Assembly (NCBI GenBank): GCA_964019415.1 | Contig: OZ025875.1 | Coordinates: 1,867,001 to 1,931,000 of the forward strand | Length of the DNA stretch: 64,000 bases | Source: Ianthella basta | Lineage: Eukaryota > Porifera > Demospongiae > Verongiida > Ianthellidae | Direction: 5' to 3' | Part shown: positions 9,901 to 18,000 of the stretch, one piece after another | Numbering within the stretch: the stretch's first letter is position 1 | Layout of the letters: each line of letters opens with the position of its first letter | Position numbers and translations under genes: made by a program | The notes under the pieces: model-generated | Told to the model about the DNA's origin: nothing | The model's database searches: none | Seen by the model: the letters and a program-made list of their open reading frames with translations, nothing else

Positions 9901-10264
9901 GGATTCTTTCACCAATACTGCGGGAAGGATGGTAGACATCAACTCCTCCTATGTAGAACCATCCTCTGTGATAGAGAACACTGTAGGGGTAGTGGAAATT
10001 GAACTGGTTCGCAGAGCAGATCCAGATGGACAGTCCAACAATGAGGAAGCCAGCCCAAGACCACTTTCTCCCTCTGAATTGCCAGTGAAAGTGGACGTGG
10101 AAAGTGAATCCATTATGGAAACTATGAGTTTCCATGACAACTTCTCCTTGCAGAGCTACAATGCATTTTCCACCCAGTCAGACACGAGTCTAACTGGTAC
10201 AGAAGGAGATTGCTACATTTTTGAGAACAAGAAGACTGAAGGATCTGACATCATTCCTCTGTAA
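1..10264 (+). CDS. Gene A: adhesion GPCR (3' part; 5' end outside window)
   Basis: Family B2 (adhesion) G-protein-coupled receptor, a cell-surface protein with a large modular ectodomain, a GAIN/GPS autoproteolysis region and a 7TM core. Exons assigned from GT-AG sites, frame continuity and comparison with gene B: 1-295, 414-548, 635-919, 990-1087, 1216-1456, 1655-1899, 2035-2175, 2300-2394, 3343-3814, 3901-3958, 7647-7750, 8277-8413, 8813-9075, 9192-9258, 9331-10264 (TAA). These join in one open frame of 1189 codons plus stop. Order: Ig, Ca-type EGF, Ig, RRKR linker, HormR, GAIN, GPS, 7TM, tail. The gene is already inside an Ig domain at base 1, so upstream modules lie outside the window. 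Oddities are two GPS cysteines changed to Phe, a 3.4-kb antisense retroelement in the GPS intron, and a Gly-Asn repeat beside the tethered agonist. The donors at 920, 1900 and 2395 are weak but shared in position with gene B. Ligand unknown. Confidence 0.88.
990..1899 (+). CDS. Gene A exons: furin-type RRKR linker and HormR domain
   Basis: Exon 990-1087 begins GIVQFRIQ and contains LTRRKRQA, a basic tetrapeptide fitting the furin consensus R-x-K/R-R. Exon 1216-1456 follows in phase 0; together they form a ~110-residue alpha/beta-looking module of SEA-like length (inference only). Exon 1655-1899 is Cys-rich (DGCP...CSNVGPVTWP...CPCG...RRCGG...WEEPQCNSC) and fits the hormone-receptor-like domain (HormR/HRM) that commonly precedes GAIN in adhesion GPCRs. 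Gene B has all three exons, with the basic site conserved as SRRKRQ. Confidence 0.75.
2035..7750 (+). CDS. Gene A exons: GAIN domain and variant GPS
   Basis: Exons 2035-2175, 2300-2394, 3343-3814, 3901-3958 and 7647-7750 encode the GAIN domain and the GPS. The GPS is split: NNTKCQFWNFTAD comes from 3901-3958, and GFGAWDSRSFRVL...VECGFDHLTHFAILL from 7647-7750. The cleavage tripeptide HLT is intact, so the tethered agonist would start THFAILL. In the family the GPS has four Cys. Here the second and fourth are Phe (codons TTC and TTT), where gene B has TGC and TGT. The GPS intron (3959-7646) is 3.7 kb against 129 bp in gene B because of a retroelement insertion. Confidence 0.85.
2176..3342 (+). 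other. Gene A introns around 2300-2394
   Basis: Intron 2176-2299 has a tandemly duplicated 3' splice region (see findings). Intron 2395-3342 (948 bp) is AT-rich. I see no gene, clear terminal repeats or long microsatellite in it; short open frames on both strands look like chance. Confidence 0.5.
4095..7516 (-). mobile_element. Non-LTR-type retroelement in GPS intron, with probable target-site duplication
   Basis: A 3.4-kb segment absent from the matching intron of gene B. It is flanked by the 12-bp direct repeat ATTGGTTTTAGT at 4083-4094 and 7517-7528, which I read as a target-site duplication. It carries one long ORF on the minus strand, ~85 bp of leader and ~200 bp after the stop. No poly(A) tail is visible at the 3' end (left side), unusual for L1/CR1-type LINEs but known among endonuclease-type relatives of R2. 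The leader contains AAAATGGCGG-like sequence (complement of ~7489-7499). It is antisense to gene A and wholly intronic. Confidence 0.8.
4298..7432 (-). CDS. Reverse transcriptase with N-terminal CXC-type cysteine motif and C-terminal RLE-like region
   Basis: 1044 codons, uninterrupted. Residues ~7-40 are Cys-rich (CCRCTGSGRCSNCRCRKARR...CSDC), resembling a CXC/tesmin-like DNA-binding motif. The centre is a reverse transcriptase: VDASNAFNSL (~447-456) supplies the first catalytic Asp region, TQGDPLAMA lies near 500, and YADDASAGG (~532) is the active-site YADD. Near 820-840 is a Cys/His knuckle, CPCG-x8-H-x4-C. It is followed by DARLDIKAQDFW (~890) and AFFDVRVF (~911), which look like the PD-(D/E)xK restriction-like endonuclease of R2/CRE/NeSL-type elements. 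The function would be target-primed reverse transcription. Long, full-length and without stops, so a recent or still active copy is plausible. Close relatives occur, from memory, in cnidarian and sponge genomes; the exact clade is not determined here. Start chosen as the first ATG ahead of the Cys motif. Confidence 0.85.
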   Translation of the reverse strand: MLAMSSCCRCTGSGRCSNCRCRKARRHCSDCLPNRMNQCENQPMSSRSSPGEPALIHPADNTAVSRRDVVLTPLSVGSCETVDPVEPPVPDLPQPEELGPPNFRWGNLDGNSFSRAIDKAYEETVHWKCNLFDVPRGNAGTLFVQEIARLLDAYSHATALEGIALKAVMVLPALLLQKPHPKAKSKDLSVRLNDRFVRWQDGDIDSLLHEGRTIQSRLNTCQQRRHDGAKVARSFEKLVAAGNVKAALRLVTEQSNTGCLGLDSLQPDGRTVKDHLLDKHPPGNLAAPSTISGTPSVPEPHPIVFEQIDGSLIRSTIQRLSGSAGPSGMNAKGWKRMCSSFHRTSNELCEAIARLTRRICSTYVDPRGISSLVASRLIALDKSPGIRPIGVGEILRRLIGKVVLHIAQEDIQRTVGSLQLCAGQDAACEAGIHAMRRVYEDDNTEAVLLVDASNAFNSLNRQAALRNVHILCPILAPVLINAYRSEAKLFIGGDHIRSQEGTTQGDPLAMAMYAIGTLPLIQSLKEGVVQSWYADDASAGGTLAPLRRWWDRLQAEGPQFGYFPNAEKTWLIVKPEQAKSAEEQFQSTGIRITAHGERHLGAALGCRSFVKEYVRGKVVGWVSEIESLSRIAMSQPQAAYAALTHGLTAKWTFIMRTIPDIEDEMQPLEDAIRYSFLPALTGRQAFSDTERDLLALPARHGGLGISNPTKCASSQFNASSRISEPLVTLIQQQCTSYPAQAQAEQREAKATVQSSNRQTVNEEADSVKAKLSKPQQTAMEQASEKGASAWLTTIPIADYGFSLHKQAFRDALCVRYGWQPARLPSHCPCGEAFSVGHALSCSKGALPSIRHNRIRDLTAELLTEVCPNVAVEPVLQPLTGEGFSLRTTNVQDDARLDIKAQDFWDHSKRSAFFDVRVFNSHAPSNCRTTTAACYRRHEQEKRRTYERRVLEVEHGTFTPLVMSTSGGWGPSATVVYKRLASLISAKVSQPYSTTLYFIRCKLAFSIIDSTVMCLRGARSSFHQPARELNLNEQPLDLVASEARW
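7842..8148. mobile_element. MITE-like element with ~50-bp inverted ends in gene A intron
   Basis: Lies in the intron 7751-8276. Ends are inverted: CTTAAGG...CGCTAGCC on the left and GGCTAGCG...CCTTAAG on the right, continuing inward through AAATCACAAATGAATCAGACG. Inside is a perfect 26-bp-arm hairpin (7909-7934 / 7943-7968) around GTTTCGGCAAC, and a further copy of GGTTGCCGAAACGTCTG near 8080-8100. No coding potential. Probably a non-autonomous DNA element. Confidence 0.65.
8277..10264 (+). CDS. Gene A exons: Stachel linker, 7TM domain and cytoplasmic tail
   Basis: Exon 8277-8413 holds a (Gly-Asn) linker and TM1 (SYIGTILSIIGLIII). Exon 8813-9075 holds TM2, the extracellular Cys of VPVLCGVV, TM3 (ALMHYFFLAVFFWMAAEA) and most of TM4. 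Exon 9192-9258 is the end of TM4 and part of ECL2. Exon 9331-10264 holds the ECL2 Cys (FCRVYGY), TM5, TM6 (GLSLLFGMSWAIGLLA, with the family B2 Trp) and TM7, then about 200 residues of Ser/Thr-rich tail. Stop at 10262. Strongly conserved with gene B through TM7; the tails diverge in the middle but both contain RR-x-DPDGQSNNE and GDCYI near the end. Confidence 0.9.
8414..8812 (+). other. Gene A intron, nothing recognised
   Basis: About 400 bp between the TM1 exon and the TM2-TM4 exon. GTGAGT donor and TTCAG acceptor. I see no repeat, RNA or coding feature. Confidence 0.5.
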
Positions 10265-10727
10265 CTCTTAATTAAACTGCTAAGCAAGGTTCATTTTAAA
10301 TGCATGTTGATATGCTTTGATTCTGACATTAATTTGTATGAAATTTTTTATACTTTTATAATATGCTGATGTACATTATGCTTAGTAAGACTGAGTTGCC
10401 CTTCTGAATCAATATAACTAGGGCATACATTAAAATGCAACCAGTCTCGCTTGAATGTATATGGCTAGCTATTTCAGTAAAGTACAGTCCATGAGCATAA
10501 CTCGGCCAGGGCAAGTACATTTTGGGCAATAGAGCTGTAATCTGCTTTCACTGGCTGTCAGAAAGAAGGGGTAGCAAGCCCGACGAAGCACTGGATGGCA
10601 GCTTGGCAATCGACACCTACATATTTGGAGCTGCGCAGGGAAGCCCGTCCGTGCTGTGCTAACACAGTGCTCGTTATCGCTTCACCCGAGTGAACAGTGG
10701 GAAGTGTTCCCGGCCACGCGGGGCAAA

Positions 10728-10748
10728 TGACGTCAGCCAATATGGCGG
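10728..10748. promoter_or_regulatory. Promoter-like cluster: CRE, CCAAT, YY1-like motif
   Basis: A perfect TGACGTCA (CREB/ATF site) at 10728-10735, CCAAT at 10737-10741 and ATGGCGG at 10742-10748 are packed into 21 bp inside a CpG-containing block. This is typical of an animal core promoter. No matching first exon was found on either strand, so it could be a dead or transposon-borne promoter. Confidence 0.35.
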
Positions 10749-11549
10749 AATCGCCAACAGGCGTGTAGCCCTCGCTGGAGCAATGAGCGACGTAAACAAC
10801 AATCTGAACGCAGCGTGCAGCGATGAAGTGGAGTGTTGAGCAGTTTCCTGGCCGATGGTGGCCAAGTAGAGCGTTTTGTTGTCGTGAGCGCCTGCGGAGA
10901 ACACCGGTGTCACGGTGGTTTATTCCATCCCCCCAGTTTTGTATCCCCCCCGGGTAAAATAAACTAGGATACTTTATCCCCCGACTTCGAATTTCTGAGT
11001 ATTTCTTAACTCTTTTTGGTGTGTTTCACCTCGAGGGGTTGTTCTGACATCCATCAACCCTGCATTGACAAGCAGTAGCTAAGATTCAGACCGTTTCATG
11101 CTCCTCACATGCTCAGGCTGTAGCGTCGATGTACCTGCACATCGATGTCCACCAGTTTGCGAAACTACACGCCATGCTGCTACTCAAGCACTTCTGCTCG
11201 TTGTAGTAGTGCCCTATTGACATTTGTCGAGAACCCAGAGGACTACACAAGCATCCCAGCCATGGTAGAAGGACAAAAACCTCACCGCGGTCGTCAGCTA
11301 ACAAGATTGATGTGGTCTTCTGCAAGGACTGCAAAGGAAGTGCAGGGTTCGCAGATATCGTCACCTAACAGTCTCTTCTGGTAGTGGTAAGTCTCATTCT
11401 GCAACAGGGTGCATTTTACTAGCTTCTATCAGCATCTCTGTGTCGTTTAACCAACCTTCGATTATACCCGGGGGATACTTCATACGGGGGGTAAAATATA
11501 CTGTGACACCGGGCTATTGCGCAATCTAGGTGTCTCGGGTTGACTGGGA

Positions 11550-11595
11550 CGGATATACATACATACATACATACATACATACATACATACATACA
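11550..11595. repeat. (ACAT)n microsatellite
   Basis: About eleven uninterrupted ACAT tetranucleotide units. The open frame across it is an artefact of the repeat. Confidence 0.9.
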
Positions 11596-12248
11596 AACTA
11601 GGGACGACAACGCATCACGATTACTTGCCTCGCCTTTCGGCTCGGCAATTATAAAGTCCTTAGAATTTGGGCTTTGCAATTGAAGCAGCACTACATGATG
11701 AGAAAATAACAATTCTATTTGTCCTGCAGCTACTTACATACCATGTGCAACTTGCAAAGGTGGAATATGCTCAAAAGCTATGCATGTATATTGTTGATTA
11801 AGCAGTGTATGTGCTGAATGTTTATTCTGTGGAGAACACACACATACACAGGGACTATGTATGAACACTCAATGCAGTATACTTAACTGAATGTGTATTA
11901 TTTAGTGATTAACATCTACTGACCTAGCCTATGCAATGGCTTACTGCAAGCAACCACCCCCTCTCAAAATTTTATATGTGCACAGCCAAACACTCACCCT
12001 ATACAAGTCATACAGTGACACATTTGCTACACTCATGTAACAACTTACCAAATGCAGGTGGTGTCCCACCCATCTTACTGTCTATGCCCGACGTATCACT
12101 GGAAGAGATGGACCTGCACACTGGAAGTGCTGACTCAACACTGCTGAAAGTGTATATGTTATGCGCATATACAATTTATACTACAGAGAATACATACATG
12201 AACACAGATACCTGCAAATACACCCACCCACAGCCACACCTACATACA

Positions 12249-12330
<82 letters not shown>
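12249..12330. repeat. (CA)n microsatellite
   Basis: About 40 uninterrupted CA dinucleotides. Confidence 0.95.
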
Positions 12331-12332
<2 letters not shown>

Positions 12333-12499
12333 TACACTGTGAGGTACTGTACACAGTTTGAACCATATTATATAGTATTACTGTTCTAGCTGTGCATGGT
12401 GTACGTGAGGCATGCAAGCAATTTGCAGGCATAAGTAAAGAATGAAATTGAAAGTGATAAAGCATGACAGTGGGTGCAGGCACACACATTCTATTCAGG

Positions 12500-13560
12500 T
12501 GCATGCTGTAGAAAGCACAATGAAACACGCGTTATAGCACTGTAATCATGTTACTGTGGATAAACAGAGACCCTCCCTTTGTTGTAGAAATACAAACTAC
12601 CAACAAACCAACATTCTACTCTCAGACTGACAGTCCATAATGTAAGAAATACTACGTACCTCTTCTTGAAGCTCAAACCAGGTGTGAACCTACGTATAGT
12701 GTAGAGAGAGATTCCATAACATAGTATCAGCTACATGACTCACACATACTCTATACATGTACTGACACAAGATACTGACAGAAACGCTGACACAGACCCG
12801 CGTAGTAAATGCAACCTGCATGGTGCTACATGGAATGGTCTGACTAGTAAGTTGTATAATACAGTGGAACGTGTCTAAGATGGTCACTGTGTGAAACAGC
12901 CACATCTCTAAAACAGCCAGCCTCCCTCTCCCCAAATATGACTTAAACATTGCAATCTACCTCTGTAGAGCAGCCACCTCTCTATATAGGTCAGTTAAAA
13001 CTGGCTCACAGGTGGCTTTCTTAGACAGGTTCCACTATATGCTCTGTCCATGGAATTACACAATCTAGTGTGGGTAGTGCAATTGTGGGAATTCAAGCAG
13101 GAAAGGCCAGATGAGACGAGACAAGTCGCCGTTGAGGCAGGTCACCTAGCTAGACAGTGCAACATCAGCTTTTTGATGGCAAAAAGGGTGTCCCAGCCAT
13201 CATTCATAACCCCAACACCTGTTACAGAACATATATACCTTTACTCAATGTATGCTGTAGAAAGCACAATAAAACATCCATTATAACAATACAGTCATGT
13301 TACTGTGGATAAACAGAGACCCTCCCTTTGTTGTAGAAATACAAACTACCAACAAACCAACTTTCCACTCTCAGACTGACAGTCCATAATGTAAGAAAGT
13401 GCCTTTTCTTGAAGTTCAAACCAGGTGTGAACCTACGTATAGTGTAGAGAGAGATTCCATAACATAGTATCAGCTACATGACCCACACATACTGTATGTG
13501 TGCTGACAGACGATACTGACAGAAACACTGACACAGACATGGAGAGCAGCCAAATGCAAC
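12500..13560 (+). repeat. Direct duplication, ~745-bp offset
   Basis: The stretch 12500-12800 (GCTGTAGAAAGCACAAT ... CTGACACAGAC) recurs at ~13250-13540 in the same orientation with few differences. Between the copies lies the 12861-13039 inverted-end element. Non-coding. Confidence 0.75.
12861..13039. mobile_element. Small inverted-end (MITE-like) element, TAGTGGAAC family
   Basis: Left end ACAGTGGAAC..GTCTAAGA and right end TCTTAGACAGGTTCCACTATA are inverted repeats enclosing ~135 bp that includes CAGCCACCTC. A related, more diverged copy with the same GTTCCACTATA terminus lies at ~63775-63945, and related internal sequence occurs in the 62-64 kb tandem repeat. Confidence 0.6.
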
Positions 13561-14992
13561 AATAGGCAGCAACTGTATAATGTGTTGAGAGTATTGTGCA
13601 ATACAGTAGGGTGAATAAGAATGCATGCAATAACTACTATACAGTGGAACCCCTATAATGCGGGCACCCTTCGGAACAAGAGAAGTGTCCTGATTATAGG
13701 GGTGTCCGCATTTCAGAGGTACGGCTTATATGCCCATACGTTGAAACGTTAATGTAGTGCATGGCTGTGCACTTATGGAAGTCATCTTGATGCCACTCAC
13801 TCTTTCCACCACTCCTATATGTACACTACCTGTTAACCATGCTGACCTCCTCACCCCCAACCAGTGTATATTCTTTATCAACTAGCTGGCTCACGTTCAC
13901 TCATGTTTGTATCACTGTGCAACTTGCTTGTGCATGGCATTTTATTCCTGTAGCACGAGTGCATATGTTGATATGCACAAGATTGAACGCAACGATACTA
14001 AATAATACTGTCAATTGCGCTGTGTGAGTTGACATACTTACATACCCGAATACCATACATGCTAACATAACAATGTGACTGTGTGTACGTATAAGTTCAT
14101 GTCCTTCCTTCCTCAAGTGCTCCTGTGTGAACACTTTTGGCGGGACTTCAGCTTGAGATTCACCTCAATTCTAAGAGCCTATGAGCTTTGAAGCCTATAC
14201 ATGAAGGGAAAACAGCATGCATGGATGAAGAGGTTGCTCAGCCAAGGGAAAGGCTTACTGGTTACCGTTACCTGCCTGTCACTACAAATTAAAACTGATG
14301 CATGTGTAACGGATGACCATTATGTAGTTAATAGAGTCCCACTGTGGTAACTATAAAGCAACGTTAACTGAATAAGTAAGATGTGTCTTCGAAGTAAAAG
14401 CTTGAAGGTTCGGCGTAAACACTCGCTTCCCTTGTGAGGATTCCCCGGTAGAAGATGACCTAGTATCGCCACCCTGTTTCCGTCGGCCCTCTCGGAGAGA
14501 TCGTCGATCGAAGGACAGAGGAAGGTGAATGCCTGATGATGTCGTGCTGTGCCTTGTCGAGAATGACGATGTGTTGCTTGGAGCAATGGTGACATCCCTT
14601 GGGCCTGGGATGACCAGAAATGCACCGTTCTAGTGTCTTACAAGCCGGATCGGAATCTACGTATAAAGATAATACGGCAGTGATTGTCACAGTACAGAAA
14701 TACACTCTTGTCTTGCGCATCGAAAGCAGAGGCACACGCCTTCGTGCACGGTAAATTGCATGCATGGCATATCATTCTCAAGGATGCAAGTACCAACTAC
14801 TCGCGACGTCCCAGATTCCCATAGTCTGCTACTGAACCAGGGGGAGGGGGTATGATGGTCTCCATTAGGAAAGTTGTGTGTGGGGGTGGCTCTTCCGGCA
14901 GGCATTCCCTCTGCGCGGCGGACATAATAGGATAGGGCCCAAACGGAGGTCGCAATAGGAGCCTTTTCAGAACCGGCAAGCCTAGGAGGACG
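13560..14992. other. Intergenic region, CpG-richer toward gene B
   Basis: 13640-13720 has CAGTGGAACCCCTATAATGCGGG and a matching TTATAGGGGTGTCC, remnants of a Tc1/pogo-like inverted-end element. From ~14380 the sequence becomes CpG-rich (CGTCGGCC, CGATCGAAGG, CGCGACGTCC), consistent with a promoter zone for gene B. Minus-strand open frames here (e.g. 14797-15024) match nothing I recognise. Confidence 0.45.
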
Positions 14993-15029
14993 ATGCGGTC
15001 TGTCGCGCTCCTCTTCTTTGTCACCTCCA
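14993..15029 (+). CDS. Gene B proposed first coding exon (signal peptide start)
   Basis: ATG at 14993 opens MRSVALLFFVTS, a short basic-hydrophobic stretch. It ends in phase 1 at a good donor (A|GTAAGC at 15030), which is the phase needed by the next recognised exon at 18119. It lies in a CpG-rich block, as a promoter-proximal exon should. The hydrophobic run is short and the intron would be 3.1 kb, so a missed additional exon is possible. Confidence 0.45.
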
Positions 15030-18000
15030 GTAAGCTGTAACAGCGCTTCCTTTGCTTGCGTGTTTATTGAAGATGAGTAGCTAGAAAATCAGTCCTCACA
15101 CACGAGCTAATGATTAATAAACTCCCGTCCGCTTCCTCCCCGTCTATTCCCAGCGCTTTTAAGCGGAGTCGCGTCGCAAGCTCAGGGTAAGTTCCCTAGG
15201 CCATGAAGTAAGCAGTCTGTGTTGTCTTATTCTTTACTGGTAGCTATGGTAGATGCTCATGCTTTGGCCTGAACAGAGATGTTTTTTTGTTGAGCACTAC
15301 GTGCAAAAAAGGGATAAATTATGGAGGCAATTCAACCTCGAGGGGTCTTCGTCAGTCACAGTCTTCGATGAAGACCTTCGATGTCGGAATTTATACTTGG
15401 TGCCTTGCGAGTAGTCAGCAACAATCCCATTTTCGTTTGCTCTCGTTGGCGTTTCATACTGCGCTCGCAGGCGTCTCCGACTTTCTGATGTGCGCCGTGC
15501 TGTGACTGTACTCCGCCCGCATGCGACATTACATCATTAGATACAGTGATAGTCAGCTATATTATAGACCACCACAGGCCTGTAAGTACACATTAGCAGT
15601 TACGTACGTCTATAATTACTTTGTTGCTAAAATACGTAATACAGTTGTGTAAAGGCTGGCTGGCTGTCCTCAGATTGAATACACAACCTTCTTCATTGTG
15701 CCGACTACAGAAGGTAATCACATAGTTCATTAGCCATGGGTTTTGATTATGACATGTGTTTCGGCAGCTCTCTGCTGCCTTCTTCACTGGTATGGCTTTA
15801 CAACATAGGAGATTGTCAGAGTTTGAATAAGCGAGGTGACAGCTAGTGATACCATAGCTGCATATGTGAACTCTGTAAATTGCCTCCCCCGTGAGGATGA
15901 TACCTAGCTGGGCTATCTCCTTTCATTTATATTAGCTACGCTATTATAACTTTTTCTATTCCTGGGTTTAAGTGCATGCAGTGTTGTATGCATTAGTCCC
16001 CATTTGAGAGACCACGATAAGGACCAGTGGATGACTGTCGTTCACAAAGGGTGGTCTCTCATAGGAGGTGTCTAGTACATGACTGTGTACTGTATGTCAT
16101 TGCATCCGTAACTGGAAAAGCCAGTCTTATACACGGGGGTCCTTCACTTGAGGGGTCTCTCAAAGGGGGACTACTATCTACCATTCTCCTGACGATACAA
16201 CTGCATTGTTAAGCAACACTCCCACATGTTGACCAGTGGATTACTGAACAAGCTGATGGTGTACTACTGTATATACTAGATAAATTGCTTGCATGTAAGC
16301 TGGAGAAGAGTACGTGCATTGACACATTTTAAGGGCAGGCCCTAATTAATGTTCTGGAGGTGCAACTCTGGATAAAGCTGTCACTGAAGGACATTGTATA
16401 GTGCATCTCACGCGCAATAAATATAAGCTTTTTCATAGACTAAGTGCACATTCATGGTCAATGTACTTAGTGTATGCTAACATCTGGTGCACCTAATGTA
16501 TTTTTATCATGACACTGTGTAGATAATCATAGTATGCGAGTCTGTATGTCTGTAACTGTATACTGAAAGTTATTACAATGACTTGATTTTGTGCACTAAA
16601 GTACCACCCCCTCCTGAACTGTACATGGCTGTGTAGACATAGTTGGGGGGGCAACACGTTCTCATGCTCTGGAAACCCATTCAAACGAAACATGACGTCA
16701 TACACACTTTCAATGCAGTTCTCTTCAATAAAAGAGTCACATTACATGATCTATATCACTCTGCACCATTTATAGCTGACAGCGTAACTTGACCTAAGGT
16801 GGAGGGCACACCTCCTCAAATACCATGCATTGCACTCCATTCAGTGCAAGGTACCGTAATTAGGCTTATTTACTGCAACTCTGCAGGTGTGCAGGAACTG
16901 ACTGTTGCAATTATGTGATCACTATCAGTTCCTAATCTGAGAATGATAAGCACATCCTGATGCATTGTGATGCTAACAGTAGGATCACGGTCATGTACAG
17001 GTCGAGCGATGAACATGAGAGATTAAAATTTCTTATAGCGCATGACGCGTAACCTCTAATCGCGGTTAGGCGTGTACAGGTCACCTTTTCATGCGATTAA
17101 GATCGTCCCGCGCGCGTAACCTGTAATGCATCCGGCAATTCGGTTACTTGGCTTATAAAGCTAACAGAGGAGTATCTCTTGCAGATGAGATGTAGAAGAC
17201 AAGTTGCAAGTCTTCCTATAGGATAAAAGTGGAGACAGCGGCGGCGAGGAAGACGTTTCAAGTCTTTCTGGAATGCCTTGCACGCGCCCAGGTCCCCGTC
17301 GAACGAAACTCCTTTTCGCTCCAAAATCTTGGTGTCGTAATATCTACCCAGTCTTGAAGCTTGTTGCGACGGCAGGAGATCACTTCACGGGCAAGAGCCA
17401 GGTCGTGCTTCATTTTTAGCCACCAAAATGGAGGCACGTTCCAAGTCTTCTTTAAAAAACAGCTTAACAAGTTGCAGAAGGGATCTGAAAGCGCTTTCGT
17501 CGATCGAAGGGTCGGAGCAGACGTTGGGCTGTACTATAAGAAAGACCATACGTGGGAACGCTGTGCTATCCGCCAAGTACACACACAGGTAATTCGCCTA
17601 CGCGTCGAAGCTGGTCTACAGGTAGTAAACGTGTAGTGCGTACCTGTGGCTTGTGGTCGCGCACGTGACTTTCCCACACGTTACAGGCTACGTGTTCGCC
17701 CAAAAATCAAAATTGTAACCTCAGTGTTCAGTATACGGCTGGGCTCAAATGCATGATCCTGTACTGCAGCACACACAATATGTCATTTAACAAGGTGCAC
17801 ATGTATAGTTATGGAGTTATAGCTGAAACTCACATGTTCTGTTCATAAGTGTTGTGTCTAGTGTGTATGGAGTTACTATATATCATTTGCAGCAGCTAGT
17901 ATACATTAAGTTGGTTGTATGGAGGCAGTACTTAATGTGGATGTGTATGCTATGAGTAGTGGATAATATGCATACTTCAACGAAACCACTGTATGCTAGT

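Larger units (their letters stand above)
10265..12500. other. Intergenic region after gene A
   Basis: Holds the gene A 3' flank (AT-rich to ~10490, several ATTAAA-like hexamers but no single convincing polyadenylation site). Then a GC-richer block (~10550-11500) with CpGs, oligo-C runs near 10930-10985 and a partly inverted match near 11465-11500 (CCCGGGGGATACTT). An (ACAT)n tract follows at ~11550-11595 and a (CA)n tract at 12249-12330. No convincing gene. Confidence 0.5.

Noticed and set aside
14797-15024. Minus-strand ORF in CpG-rich block before gene B
   Set aside because: No recognisable domain; overlaps the better-supported plus-strand first exon of gene B.
17258-17470. Minus-strand ORF with possible Myb/SANT-like segment
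   Set aside because: Only ~25 residues look suggestive (LALAREVISCRRNK) and the frame breaks soon after; too weak to call.
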